Source: RGIG8597 sp045133795 (GTDB lineage: Bacteria; Spirochaetota; GWE2-31-10). Taken from it: a stretch of 34,914 nt of DNA. Under the pieces are notes generated by a model. The model worked only from the letters and a program-made list of their open reading frames with translations, had not been told where the DNA came from and did not search any database. Below are positions 1-7,636 of this stretch, piece by piece (the stretch's first letter is position 1; each line of letters opens with the position of its first letter). Position numbers and translations under genes: made by a program. The DNA is taken from the NCBI GenBank assembly GCA_045133795.1, contig JBGUUT010000039.1, positions 1-34,914 on the forward strand, written 5' to 3'.

Positions 1-210
1 GTATTCCGTTTTTTCTCCGGGAATCGCCGTAATAAATCCACGCTTTTCAAGACTTGAAAGTGCCGTATAAACAGACGGTCGTTGCAAATTTAATTTCTTC
101 GCTATTTGATATCCTCCCATTTTCTCTTCCGGTACCAACGTACAATAAACTTGTGCTTCTATTCGTGAAAAACCAATATTACAAAGTGAATTTAATAATT
201 CCTCTTGCAT
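1..210 (-). CDS. TrmB-like winged-helix transcriptional regulator, N-terminal part (cut by window edge)
   Basis: Seventy codons read from an ATG at 210 to the left edge without a stop. The translation has the pattern of a TrmB-family HTH domain: an N-terminal helix (ELLNSLCNIGFSRIEAQVY, residues 4-22), a helix-turn-helix around residues 31-50 (YQIAKKLNLQRPSVYTAL), and the wing start SSLEKRGFI. TrmB-type proteins bind palindromic operators and often sense sugars or other small ligands through a C-terminal domain, which lies outside this window. An AGAGG ribosome binding site sits about 7 bases before the ATG. A perfect inverted repeat lies directly upstream, which suggests autoregulation. The gene diverges from the nucleotidyl cyclase. 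The HTH assignment is fairly sure; the ligand is unknown. Confidence 0.75.
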   Translation of the reverse strand, partial: MQEELLNSLCNIGFSRIEAQVYCTLVPEEKMGGYQIAKKLNLQRPSVYTALSSLEKRGFITAIPGEKTEY

Positions 211-223
211 GATTTGTTACCTC

Positions 224-260
224 TTTTATTTAGTAGTATAATTTTTACTACTAAATAAAA
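224..260. promoter_or_regulatory. Perfect 15-bp inverted repeat, probable operator
   Basis: The arms TTTTATTTAGTAGTA (224-238) and TACTACTAAATAAAA (246-260) are exact reverse complements separated by 7 bases. The site starts 14 bp upstream of the regulator ATG and 72 bp before the cyclase ATG on the other strand. On the minus strand a consensus -35 hexamer TTGACA lies at 280-275; the repeat would cover the -10 region and transcription start of the regulator promoter. A second small inverted repeat (TTTGTC/GACAAA, 273-288) overlaps that -35. The symmetry is seen directly; the role as the operator of the adjacent HTH protein is inferred. With no run of T after it, a terminator is unlikely. Confidence 0.65.
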
Positions 261-331
261 TTAATCATATTTTTTGTCAATAGACAAATAAATATTGTTA
301 TGCTAAAAGCGATTTTAGGAGGAAAAGAATT

Positions 332-2410
332 ATGAAAATGAAAATCAGAGATACATTGATTATTACTAATACCATACTGATAATTACAACAGCAGCAGTC
401 ATAATTACCATTTTCTTTACCGGAACACGTTCGGCCGTATATTCTATTGCCAATCAATTAATGGGAGAAATTCTTAATTCCGTAAAAAGTGAAGCAAAAA
501 TTACCTTTCAAAAAGCCGAAAATGCAAATAATGAAATTGCAACTAGATATTGGGATAACGACTGGGACAATATTTGGAACGACAGTGAGCGTGAATTTGA
601 TTACTTTTTGCAAATGATAAAAAATAACGACACCTTTACTTCCGTTTATGTTGCCGATACAGATGGAAAAATGATTATGCAACAGCGAATGCCGGACAAC
701 TCATTTTCCAGACGTTACGTAAGTCAAGATTCCGAAAATATTCACATTCAATACGTGCATGAAAATCGAGCTTACAATATATCTTATCCGACACATACCG
801 AGGATTTACAAACCGGTTACGACCCACGCCGACGCAGTTGGTATACTCTTGCTACAAAAAACAAACAGCTTTCATGGACAGACGTGTATGTTTTTTCCGC
901 ATCAAAAATGCCCGGACTTACATGTTCAATGCCTATTTACAAAGATGACGGAGAACTTCACGCTATTTCATGTATTGATATTGATATTTTGGATTTGTCG
1001 CTTTTTTTAGGAAAAATAAACATTACTCCGAATTCTAAATTGTTTATCCTCGATAAAAACGGGCAGATTTTGGCTCAACCGATAGATCACAAAAACAATG
1101 CTAAAATTTTATTTTCCGAAGACAATAAATTAAAAACTGCCGAAAAATGTAATGATACGGTTATTGCCGCATCTTTCAAGCAGCAATCCGAAAACAACGA
1201 ACCTTTTACTTTTAAAGTTGCTAATAAAATGTATTTTTCACAATTCTCAAGTCTTATTACCAATACCGGTTTAAACTTAGATATAGGAATTATCATCCCT
1301 GACAGCGATATAATGCACACATTTTACAAAAACTGTAATATCGTTTTTGCAATCTCACTGCTCGTTATAATCCTGGTAATTATATTGTCGTTTTTTATAT
1401 CTGCATTTATTTCCAAACCATTAAAACTTTTGTCGTTGGAAATGAATGAAATAAAAAAATTAAGCCTTTCGGATAACATCAATATTCGCACTTCAATACG
1501 TGAAATTGATGAAATGTTGACTTCTTTTGACGGAATGAAAAAAGGAATTACCAATTTCAAAAAATATATTCCGTCCGAAGTCGTAAGTATTCTCATGGAA
1601 AAACAACAAGAAGCAAATATCGGAGGTGAAGAAAAAGAATTGACTATGTTTTTTTCCGACATAGAAAACTTCACAAATATTTCGGAATCTATTCCACCGC
1701 AAGCATTATTAAGTCAATTGTGTGATTATTTTTCTGCTATGTCTCGTACAATCCTTGATAATGAAGGAACTCTCGATAAATACATCGGCGATTCTATCAT
1801 GGCATTTTGGGGTGCACCGAACACTTTAGAAAACCACGCCTATTTAGCTTGTAAAAGTGCTTTAATATGTCAAGATTTGATTTTTAATTTATCACACGTA
1901 TGGAAACGTGAAGGCAAATATCCTTTCAGAACAAGAATGGGAATTCATACAGGAAAAGTAATTGTCGGTAATATGGGGTATGAAAAGCGAATTAATTACA
2001 CTGTTTTAGGTGACAATGTTAATCTAGCCAGTCGCCTTGAAAGTATAAACAAATATTACAACACTGCAATTATCGTCAGTGAAAATACCTATGAATTAGT
2101 AAAGGATAAATTTGAATTTCGTACACTCGACCGAATTACGGTAAAAGGAAAATCTCAGCCGGTAACAATTTATGAACTATTGGCAAATAAAGGCGGAATG
2201 GGAAAAAATAAATTAAAATTATACAAACTCTATGAAGAGGGAGTTAAATGTTATTTTAACGGAGAATGGTTAAAGTCAATCAAATACATGGATACAATTT
2301 TAAAATATATGCAAGACCAACCGGCAATGATTATGCGCGAACGTTCAAGCGAATATCTAAAAAATCCTCCGAAAAATTGGAACGGAGTACATGTTTTTCA
2401 TGATAAATAA
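332..2410 (+). CDS. Membrane-bound class III adenylate/guanylate cyclase with dCache-like sensor
   Basis: Makes a cyclic nucleotide, probably cAMP, in response to an extracytoplasmic signal. The start has a strong AGGAGG at 317-322. Order of parts: TM helix at about 9-30; a long extracytoplasmic sensor at about 31-333 with the dCache-type motif YDPRRRSWY (163-171); TM helix at about 336-360; a HAMP-like linker; the cyclase catalytic domain at about 434-615; and a tail of about 75 residues. Catalytic residues are intact: metal-binding D443 (FFSDIENFT) and D487 (YIGDSIMAF), adenine-selecting K483 and D561, and transition-state N564 and R568 (NLASR). The Lys/Asp pair favours ATP over GTP. Because all residues are present in one chain, it should act as a homodimer. 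It diverges from a TrmB-like regulator and ends at a terminator. The sensed ligand cannot be told. Confidence 0.93.
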   Translation: MKMKIRDTLIITNTILIITTAAVIITIFFTGTRSAVYSIANQLMGEILNSVKSEAKITFQKAENANNEIATRYWDNDWDNIWNDSEREFDYFLQMIKNNDTFTSVYVADTDGKMIMQQRMPDNSFSRRYVSQDSENIHIQYVHENRAYNISYPTHTEDLQTGYDPRRRSWYTLATKNKQLSWTDVYVFSASKMPGLTCSMPIYKDDGELHAISCIDIDILDLSLFLGKINITPNSKLFILDKNGQILAQPIDHKNNAKILFSEDNKLKTAEKCNDTVIAASFKQQSENNEPFTFKVANKMYFSQFSSLITNTGLNLDIGIIIPDSDIMHTFYKNCNIVFAISLLVIILVIILSFFISAFISKPLKLLSLEMNEIKKLSLSDNINIRTSIREIDEMLTSFDGMKKGITNFKKYIPSEVVSILMEKQQEANIGGEEKELTMFFSDIENFTNISESIPPQALLSQLCDYFSAMSRTILDNEGTLDKYIGDSIMAFWGAPNTLENHAYLACKSALICQDLIFNLSHVWKREGKYPFRTRMGIHTGKVIVGNMGYEKRINYTVLGDNVNLASRLESINKYYNTAIIVSENTYELVKDKFEFRTLDRITVKGKSQPVTIYELLANKGGMGKNKLKLYKLYEEGVKCYFNGEWLKSIKYMDTILKYMQDQPAMIMRERSSEYLKNPPKNWNGVHVFHDK

Positions 2411-2428
2411 AAACTTTAAATAAGCTGA

Positions 2429-2479
2429 AAAACGTATGATTTGCAAAACAAAGTTTCAAATCATACGTTTTATTTTTTT
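2429..2479. terminator. Bidirectional rho-independent terminator
   Basis: Arms AAAACGTATGATTTG (2429-2443) and CAAATCATACGTTTT (2457-2471) pair perfectly over 15 bp with a 13-nt loop. A T-rich run follows on the plus strand (2472-2479), and A residues before the left arm give a T run on the minus strand. It would therefore end both the cyclase transcript and the convergent lipoprotein transcript. Confidence 0.85.
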
Positions 2480-2485
2480 ATCTCG

Positions 2486-2526
2486 GTGTCAGACCTTTAT
2501 TCCATATCGGAATTGAGGTCTGACAC
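2486..2526 (+). repeat. REP-like hairpin element, copy 1 (41 bp)
   Basis: A 10-bp arm GTGTCAGACC (2486-2495), a 21-nt centre and the exact complement GGTCTGACAC (2517-2526). The arm extends by one more T/A pair inward. It lies between two convergent genes, 9 bp beyond the lipoprotein stop codon. No T run follows on either strand, so it is not a standard terminator. Arm length, spacer length and the string GGAAT-N-GAGGTCTG match the element at 34271-34311 next to a RAYT gene. Confidence 0.7.
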
Positions 2527-2535
2527 TTTAAAAAA

Positions 2536-4218
2536 TTAAATAGAACCGTCAAAGTTATAAAGTAATTCTTCTGTCATATTTGAAAAATCTATTTTTTCAT
2601 TTTCCAAATTAAAAGTTGCCAATCTGTTTTTTTGTATTAATTTTTTTTCTTCCAAAATAGTTCCATAACCATCATCATTCATCAATACTTCCACTACAAA
2701 ACCGTCATCCATTATCAACAATTCATTTTTGCGTACTGCAAGAAATCTTAACGGACTGTAAAAAGATGTTTCTGTTCCAAAGTCTGATGATGACAAAGCA
2801 AACTTTTCCTGTTGCGAACTTCCTACTTTCACTAATGCCCCTCGCCAATATTCCGGATAACATAAATTAGGAAAATCCGTAGGACATTCTAACTGTAATA
2901 AATATAAATTTCCGTTAATCACAGTCATATCTGAAATAAATGAATTATCTTTATCGCAATCAATAGAACAGTAAAGAACTTTATTACCATCCGCAACCGT
3001 AATTTTATAGATTTCATTAGTGTTTTCATTAAAGTTTTGAACTGCAAAATAAATATATTCACCATCTATCGCAAATGCATTTATTGTTTCCGTAGCTTCA
3101 TATATTTCTTTCAATTCAACATTCTCAACAACATTAATTATGTTATCAATCAAAACATACAATTTAGAATCATAATATGACAATCGAACATTATATATAT
3201 AACCGTCTTTTCGTATAATTTCTGATACATTTGCGTTGGCGTATTTTGCAATAATTACTTCATCTTCATTTTTATAAGAGAAATAAAGATTTCCATCTTC
3301 ATCCGCAACTTGATCAAAACATTCTTCCAAAGTTACCGATTCATCAAGCAAATCTTCTTTTATTACCATGTTCGAATCATCGTACAAATTTAACTTCTCA
3401 AGATTAGGTACTAAAAAATAAGATGCAACTTCTGTTTTCTGCCATTGAGCGTACAAAGTCAACGGAACCGCTTCAGTCAATGTTAAACTTTGCTTATCTG
3501 CATAATTTATTCCGCTTCCGTCGGCACGAGTATTCCAACCGACAAAAGTATAGCCGCTTCGGGTAAAAGTATTTACGGACAATTTTTGAGATACGCCGGC
3601 TGTAAATATTTGATTCGACATACTTCCAGAACCGCCGTTGGAGTCAAAAATTACTTCCACATTCGTCACTATTTGTTCCCACTGAGCATACAAAGTCAAC
3701 GGAACCGCTTCAGTCAATGTTAAACTTTGCTTATCTGCATAACTTGTTCCGCTTCCGTCGGCACGAGTATTCCAACCGATGAAATTGTAGCCACTTCGAG
3801 CAAAAGTATTTGCGGACAATTTTTGAGACACTCCGGCTGTAAATACTTGATTCGACATACTTCCAGAACCGCCGTTGGAATTAAAAATAATTACCACATT
3901 CGTAACTATTTGTTCCCACTGAGCGTACAAAGTTAACGAATCTTCTTTGCTCAATGTTAAACTTTGCTTATCTGCATAACTTGTCCCGCTTCCGTCGGCA
4001 CGAGTATTCCAACCGATGAAAGTATAGTCTGCACGAGTAAAAATATTCGCCTGCAAGTTCTGAGACACGCCGGCTGTAAATATTTGATTCGACATGTTTC
4101 CGCTTCCGCCGTTGGAATTGAAAGTGACAACAATGCTTTGAAATTGATATAAATCAAATAAATCTGAACAAGAAAACAATATTAATAATAAAAAAAATGA
4201 AATAATTTTATTTTTCAT
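2536..4218 (-). CDS. Lipoprotein with three InlB/Listeria-Bacteroides-type repeats
   Basis: Probably a surface or periplasmic lipoprotein. I place the start at the ATG at 4218, which has AAGGAG about 6 bases upstream and gives a lipoprotein signal (MKNKIISFFLLLILFSC, Cys17); the reading frame itself stays open to 4248. Residues about 29-260 are three tandem 79-residue copies of a repeat with the hallmarks of the Listeria-Bacteroides (Flg_new/InlB B-repeat) family: VTFNSNGGSG near the start, a central GWNTRADGSG and a closing LTLYAQW. The C-terminal 300 residues are mostly beta strand (for example EYIYFAVQN, NGNLYLLQLE) and could be a propeller; I do not recognise a named family. The gene overlaps the stop of the upstream OmpA-like gene by 11 bp, so the two are co-transcribed and perhaps translationally coupled. 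Confidence 0.85.
   Translation of the reverse strand: MKNKIISFFLLLILFSCSDLFDLYQFQSIVVTFNSNGGSGNMSNQIFTAGVSQNLQANIFTRADYTFIGWNTRADGSGTSYADKQSLTLSKEDSLTLYAQWEQIVTNVVIIFNSNGGSGSMSNQVFTAGVSQKLSANTFARSGYNFIGWNTRADGSGTSYADKQSLTLTEAVPLTLYAQWEQIVTNVEVIFDSNGGSGSMSNQIFTAGVSQKLSVNTFTRSGYTFVGWNTRADGSGINYADKQSLTLTEAVPLTLYAQWQKTEVASYFLVPNLEKLNLYDDSNMVIKEDLLDESVTLEECFDQVADEDGNLYFSYKNEDEVIIAKYANANVSEIIRKDGYIYNVRLSYYDSKLYVLIDNIINVVENVELKEIYEATETINAFAIDGEYIYFAVQNFNENTNEIYKITVADGNKVLYCSIDCDKDNSFISDMTVINGNLYLLQLECPTDFPNLCYPEYWRGALVKVGSSQQEKFALSSSDFGTETSFYSPLRFLAVRKNELLIMDDGFVVEVLMNDDGYGTILEEKKLIQKNRLATFNLENEKIDFSNMTEELLYNFDGSI
3439..4134 (-). repeat. Three tandem 237-bp repeats inside the lipoprotein gene
   Basis: The period is exactly 237 bp: the string TACAAAGT recurs at 3452, 3689 and 3926. 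Stretches such as AAACTTTGCTTATCTGCATA are identical in all three copies. Identity at DNA level, silent sites included, points to recent duplication or gene conversion, so copy number may vary between strains. Confidence 0.9.
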
Positions 4219-5602
4219 CTCCGGCTCCTTCGGGAATTGTTTTGACAAGAAATTCTACTCTGCGATTTTTCCAAACCTCAAAATCATTTATAGAAACAGG
4301 AAAACGTCCTCCTTTTGCTTCCGTTGTAAGCTTATCAGCAATTATTCCGCGTTCAATCAAAGCGTTACGAACCTCTTCCGTTCTGGCTTTAGACAACGGA
4401 ATCCACAAGGTTTCTTCGTCTTCTTCCATACGACGGACATTATTTGCATGACCGACAATGCAAATATGACTGTAAGGATATTTTTTTAGAAAATTTGCTA
4501 CATCATCTAAAATTTTATCATTCTTAATTTTTTGGTTAGGGGAAACTTCCTCCAAAGATGAACGATTTGCCGAAAAAATAATTGGAGCTGTCTGAATTTT
4601 TATCAAGTTCTCTTCCAAGTCTTTTATTGAGAAAGTTGCAAATATTTTTTCCATATCTTCCGCAATATTCCCCTTATCATCCGTTACCGTGAACTTACAA
4701 AAATAATTACTGCCTAAAGTAATAAAATCTGAATTATTACCAAAACCGTTCCACTCAATTACCGGTGGGATTTCCAAATCCCCTCCTGTGCTAAAGAAAA
4801 GTTTATTATCAGAATCAAATATTTCAAGCTTCCAATTTTTACACTTTGTATTTTCCGGAATATTTGCAGATAAATAAAATGACATAAAAATATCTTTCTC
4901 TTTAAAATACTCATTTGGAACAGCTAAATCGGCTTCTAACTTTTCCTGATTTTCATTCTTTTTATTCCTTCTGAAAATACGCTTTTTTTCTTCCAAATAT
5001 TTTTTTCTGTCAGGATGAACTTTTATCCCTGCAGTAATCGATGGAGTGAAAACTATTGCATCTTCATCTTTCCAGCCGGTAACATCACCACCGATAAAAA
5101 GTGTTGCATAATTTCCAGGATGAAAATCCAAAAACAAACCGGCATTAAGAAAAAGTACCTGATCCCATTCATTATTATAATTACCGGAAATCTTAGCCTG
5201 AGAAGTTCTGTAATGTTCCGTATGAAAAACTCCGTAACGAACAGAAAAAGCTGAATGAAAACCAAACCAATCCGGAAAAATCGGAATCAAAGAATTATCA
5301 AATTCCTTATTAATTGCCAAACCTAATTGAATTGCCATGAAGTTTTTCATTAAACCGTCTTTTCCGTCTCCGCTTCCCCACAAAGCCGCATTGAATAACC
5401 CGCCGAACTGCCACCCGAGTATATCGACTCCGACCTCCGAAGTTCCGGAAAAACCAAATGACGTTAATGCCGAATGTAAATCCCCTCTTATGATAGGAAA
5501 AGAAAAGCTGTTTGATGTTCCCAAATAAAGAGAAACAGGAATTGCATTCACAAAAAATATTAAACCAAATAAACCTGAAAATACTAATAAGCATTTTTTC
5601 AT
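4208..5602 (-). CDS. OmpA-family outer-membrane protein with FlgD-like Ig domain
   Basis: Start chosen at the ATG at 5602 with AAAGGTGG about 5 bases upstream; a GTG three codons earlier is in frame but overlaps that site. A signal peptide ends near residue 20 (FFVNA). Residues about 24-195 look like a small beta-barrel. After a charged linker, residues about 240-325 resemble a FlgD-type Ig fold (KNWKLEIFDSDNKLFF, VIEWNGFGNN). Residues about 340-455 form an OmpA C-terminal peptidoglycan-binding domain, with HICIVGHANNVRR, LSKARTEEVRNAL and the closing NRRVEFLV. It should tie the outer membrane to the cell wall. It is a short version of the architecture of the 1468-residue protein at 15128-19534, and is first in a two-gene unit with the repeat lipoprotein. 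Confidence 0.85.
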   Translation of the reverse strand: MKKCLLVFSGLFGLIFFVNAIPVSLYLGTSNSFSFPIIRGDLHSALTSFGFSGTSEVGVDILGWQFGGLFNAALWGSGDGKDGLMKNFMAIQLGLAINKEFDNSLIPIFPDWFGFHSAFSVRYGVFHTEHYRTSQAKISGNYNNEWDQVLFLNAGLFLDFHPGNYATLFIGGDVTGWKDEDAIVFTPSITAGIKVHPDRKKYLEEKKRIFRRNKKNENQEKLEADLAVPNEYFKEKDIFMSFYLSANIPENTKCKNWKLEIFDSDNKLFFSTGGDLEIPPVIEWNGFGNNSDFITLGSNYFCKFTVTDDKGNIAEDMEKIFATFSIKDLEENLIKIQTAPIIFSANRSSLEEVSPNQKIKNDKILDDVANFLKKYPYSHICIVGHANNVRRMEEDEETLWIPLSKARTEEVRNALIERGIIADKLTTEAKGGRFPVSINDFEVWKNRRVEFLVKTIPEGAGDEK

Positions 5603-5693
5603 TTTTACCACCTTTGATTTTAGAAAAAATGCTATCTATTAATATTTGTTTCAATTTTTTTACATAAAATTAAATCTAGTATGCTTTGTGTAT

Positions 5694-5726
5694 GCAAAAA
5701 AGGTATCACCGATTTGATGATACCTT
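5694..5726 (-). terminator. Rho-independent terminator after the pyridoxal-kinase-like gene
   Basis: On the minus strand AAGGTATCA (5726-5718) pairs with TGATACCTT (5708-5700) across a 9-nt loop and is followed by a run of T. It lies 19 bp past the stop of the 5746-6567 gene. Confidence 0.8.
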
Positions 5727-5745
5727 ATATAAATTATATTTCTCT

Positions 5746-6567
5746 TTATTTATTTACAGAATGAAGAGCTTTTTCAAAACGCACTCCGTATTTATGCGTA
5801 CTTTCTGTTGCTTTTATAGAATCTACAACAAAATCTGCAGCCAAAGCCGCAGCTTCTTGAATTGTCTTTCCACTAGCCATTGCTCCGGTAAAAGCTGAAG
5901 CAAAAACATCTCCGGTTCCGTGCATTGCTACCGGTAAATAATCATTAAAATCATAGTAAATATCTTTACCGTCATAAATTGCAACCCCAAGTTTTGACTT
6001 ATCAAAAGAAACTCCGGTAAGAACAACATTTTTAGCCCCCAGTCCGGCTAAACGCTTAAGCAAACCTTCAACATAAGCCTCGTCATACTCTCCGATTTGA
6101 ACAAACGGTTCTTTTAATAAAAATGCAGCTTCTGTAAAGTTAGGCAAAATAACATCGGCAAGGCTACAAAATTTTGCCATTTCCGCAGCAAAATCTTCAT
6201 TAAATCCGGCATAAAGTTTCCCGTTATCCCCCATTACCGGGTCGATAATAGTAACTGCATCGTCGGTACCGAGAGTTTTTATAATGTCAGAAATATATTC
6301 CAATTGTTTTTTACTGCCGACATATCCGGTATAAAAAGCATCAAATTTTAGATTTTCTTTTTTCCAATGTGCTGCAATCGCCGGAATATCTTCAGTTAAA
6401 TCTCTGAATGTATAGCCGGTAAAACCTCCGGTATGTGTAGATAAAACTGCACTCGGTAAAATCGCAGTTTCAAGCCCGAATGCTGAAAGAATCGGCAACG
6501 CTACAGTCAACGAACATTGTCCGACACAGGAAATATCCTGAATAGTAAGAATTCTTTTTTCACTCAT
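5746..6567 (-). CDS. Pyridoxal/pyridoxamine kinase family protein (ribokinase fold)
   Basis: Predicted to phosphorylate pyridoxal, pyridoxamine or pyridoxine with ATP in vitamin B6 salvage. The 273-residue length is normal for PdxK/PdxY. The start MSEKRILTIQDISC carries the usual substrate-binding strand; TGGFTGY (46-52) and DPVMGDNGKLY (109-119) match the family, and GTGD (217-220) supplies the anion hole and catalytic Asp220. The ATG has a GGAG about 9 bases upstream. Related ThiD kinases share the fold, but DPVMGDNGKLY and the N-terminus fit the pyridoxal kinase branch better. It lies 28 bp after the SDR gene on the same strand and ends at a terminator, so it is the last gene of that operon. 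Confidence 0.85.
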   Translation of the reverse strand: MSEKRILTIQDISCVGQCSLTVALPILSAFGLETAILPSAVLSTHTGGFTGYTFRDLTEDIPAIAAHWKKENLKFDAFYTGYVGSKKQLEYISDIIKTLGTDDAVTIIDPVMGDNGKLYAGFNEDFAAEMAKFCSLADVILPNFTEAAFLLKEPFVQIGEYDEAYVEGLLKRLAGLGAKNVVLTGVSFDKSKLGVAIYDGKDIYYDFNDYLPVAMHGTGDVFASAFTGAMASGKTIQEAAALAADFVVDSIKATESTHKYGVRFEKALHSVNK

Positions 6568-6595
6568 AATACAACTCCATTTTTTTAATAAAATA

Positions 6596-7636
6596 TCAGA
6601 AAAAAAGTTTTAATAATTTCAAAATTCCTTGTTTCCACGGTACTCGATGTGAAACTCCGCTTTTTCCCTTAAAAGTTTCAAGATTATCAAGATACCAATG
6701 ATAATTTCGCAAAAGAGCATCTTTGTTAGAATATTTAGGAGCATATCCCAAAATCTTTTCGGCTTTTTCTATAGAAACAAAAGATTCCTTTGACGCGGTT
6801 TCATAAACCCATTTATAAAGTGGCGACAAATGGAAAAATTCTAAAAATCGCAACAATGCAATCGCCGGTGCTGCCGGAAAGCCTACAATTTTCTTTCCGT
6901 ATCCGGCTTCGTCAAGTACAGCCTGATAATCTTCACGCATTGTTCCGTAAACTTTTGCCCCGATATTAAAAACATCATTTACTTTGCTCTTATCTATTGT
7001 CATACACAAAAGTATTGCTTCACACAAATCTTCAACATCTAGAAATTGATAAAGATTATTACCGTTTCCAAGAACCGGAAAACCTTTACCGGATTTTGCC
7101 CAGTCATAAAAAAGTGCAAAAACTCCCAAGCGTTCCGGACCGATAAAAGATTTAGGTCGTAAAATCGTAATGCTCATATCATCACTTCGAGCTTCTTCGC
7201 AAAGTTTTTCCGCCTGAATTTTTGCAATTCCGTAATGCCCTACACCTTGCAATTTATCATCTTCCACTAAAGGATGGTGGTCGGGAATTCCGTAAACCGA
7301 TGTTGATGAAATTTGAATATAACGCTTTACACCGGCAGCTTTAGCTTCTTCTAATACGTTTCTGCAACCGTCAACGTCAGTAGAATAAATATCTTCTTTT
7401 TTGTACAAAGGGAGTGCTGCCGCTGCATGAACTACATAATCAATTCCCTGCATTGCTTTTTTTACACCGTCACGATTTCGTACGTCATCTTTTATTTCCG
7501 TAATCCGACTACGTTCCGGATAATCAAAATCTGCAATGTCATAACTTATAACTTCATATCCACGTTCCAATAAGTAACGAACTAAGTTTATACCTAAAAA
7601 ACCGGCACCTCCGGTAATCAATACTTTTTCAGCCAT
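6596..7636 (-). CDS. NAD(P)-dependent epimerase/dehydratase (extended SDR)
   Basis: An extended short-chain dehydrogenase that acts on a nucleotide sugar, steroid-like or similar substrate; the substrate cannot be read from sequence. The ATG at 7636 is preferred because GGAGAAGG lies a few bases upstream; a GTG two codons earlier is in frame but weaker. The Rossmann motif GGAGFLG is at residues 9-15, an Asp close to 50 probably contacts the adenine, SSTSVYG is at 110-116, and the catalytic YxxxK is Y135/K139 (YGIAK). Length (346 residues) is typical. Its start overlaps the pcnB stop by 8 bp, which implies translational coupling. The C-terminal RVPWKQGILKLLKLFF is basic and amphipathic and might touch the membrane. 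Confidence 0.85.
   Translation of the reverse strand: MAEKVLITGGAGFLGINLVRYLLERGYEVISYDIADFDYPERSRITEIKDDVRNRDGVKKAMQGIDYVVHAAAALPLYKKEDIYSTDVDGCRNVLEEAKAAGVKRYIQISSTSVYGIPDHHPLVEDDKLQGVGHYGIAKIQAEKLCEEARSDDMSITILRPKSFIGPERLGVFALFYDWAKSGKGFPVLGNGNNLYQFLDVEDLCEAILLCMTIDKSKVNDVFNIGAKVYGTMREDYQAVLDEAGYGKKIVGFPAAPAIALLRFLEFFHLSPLYKWVYETASKESFVSIEKAEKILGYAPKYSNKDALLRNYHWYLDNLETFKGKSGVSHRVPWKQGILKLLKLFF

Noticed and set aside
3439..4134. Possible CRISPR-like array
   Set aside because: The repeat unit is 237 bp, in frame and coding, with no unique spacers.
3490..4152. Three similar small plus-strand ORFs (each beginning MLICI) spaced 237 bp apart
   Set aside because: They are the antisense image of the three lipoprotein repeats and lack ribosome sites; the similarity comes from the repeats on the minus strand.
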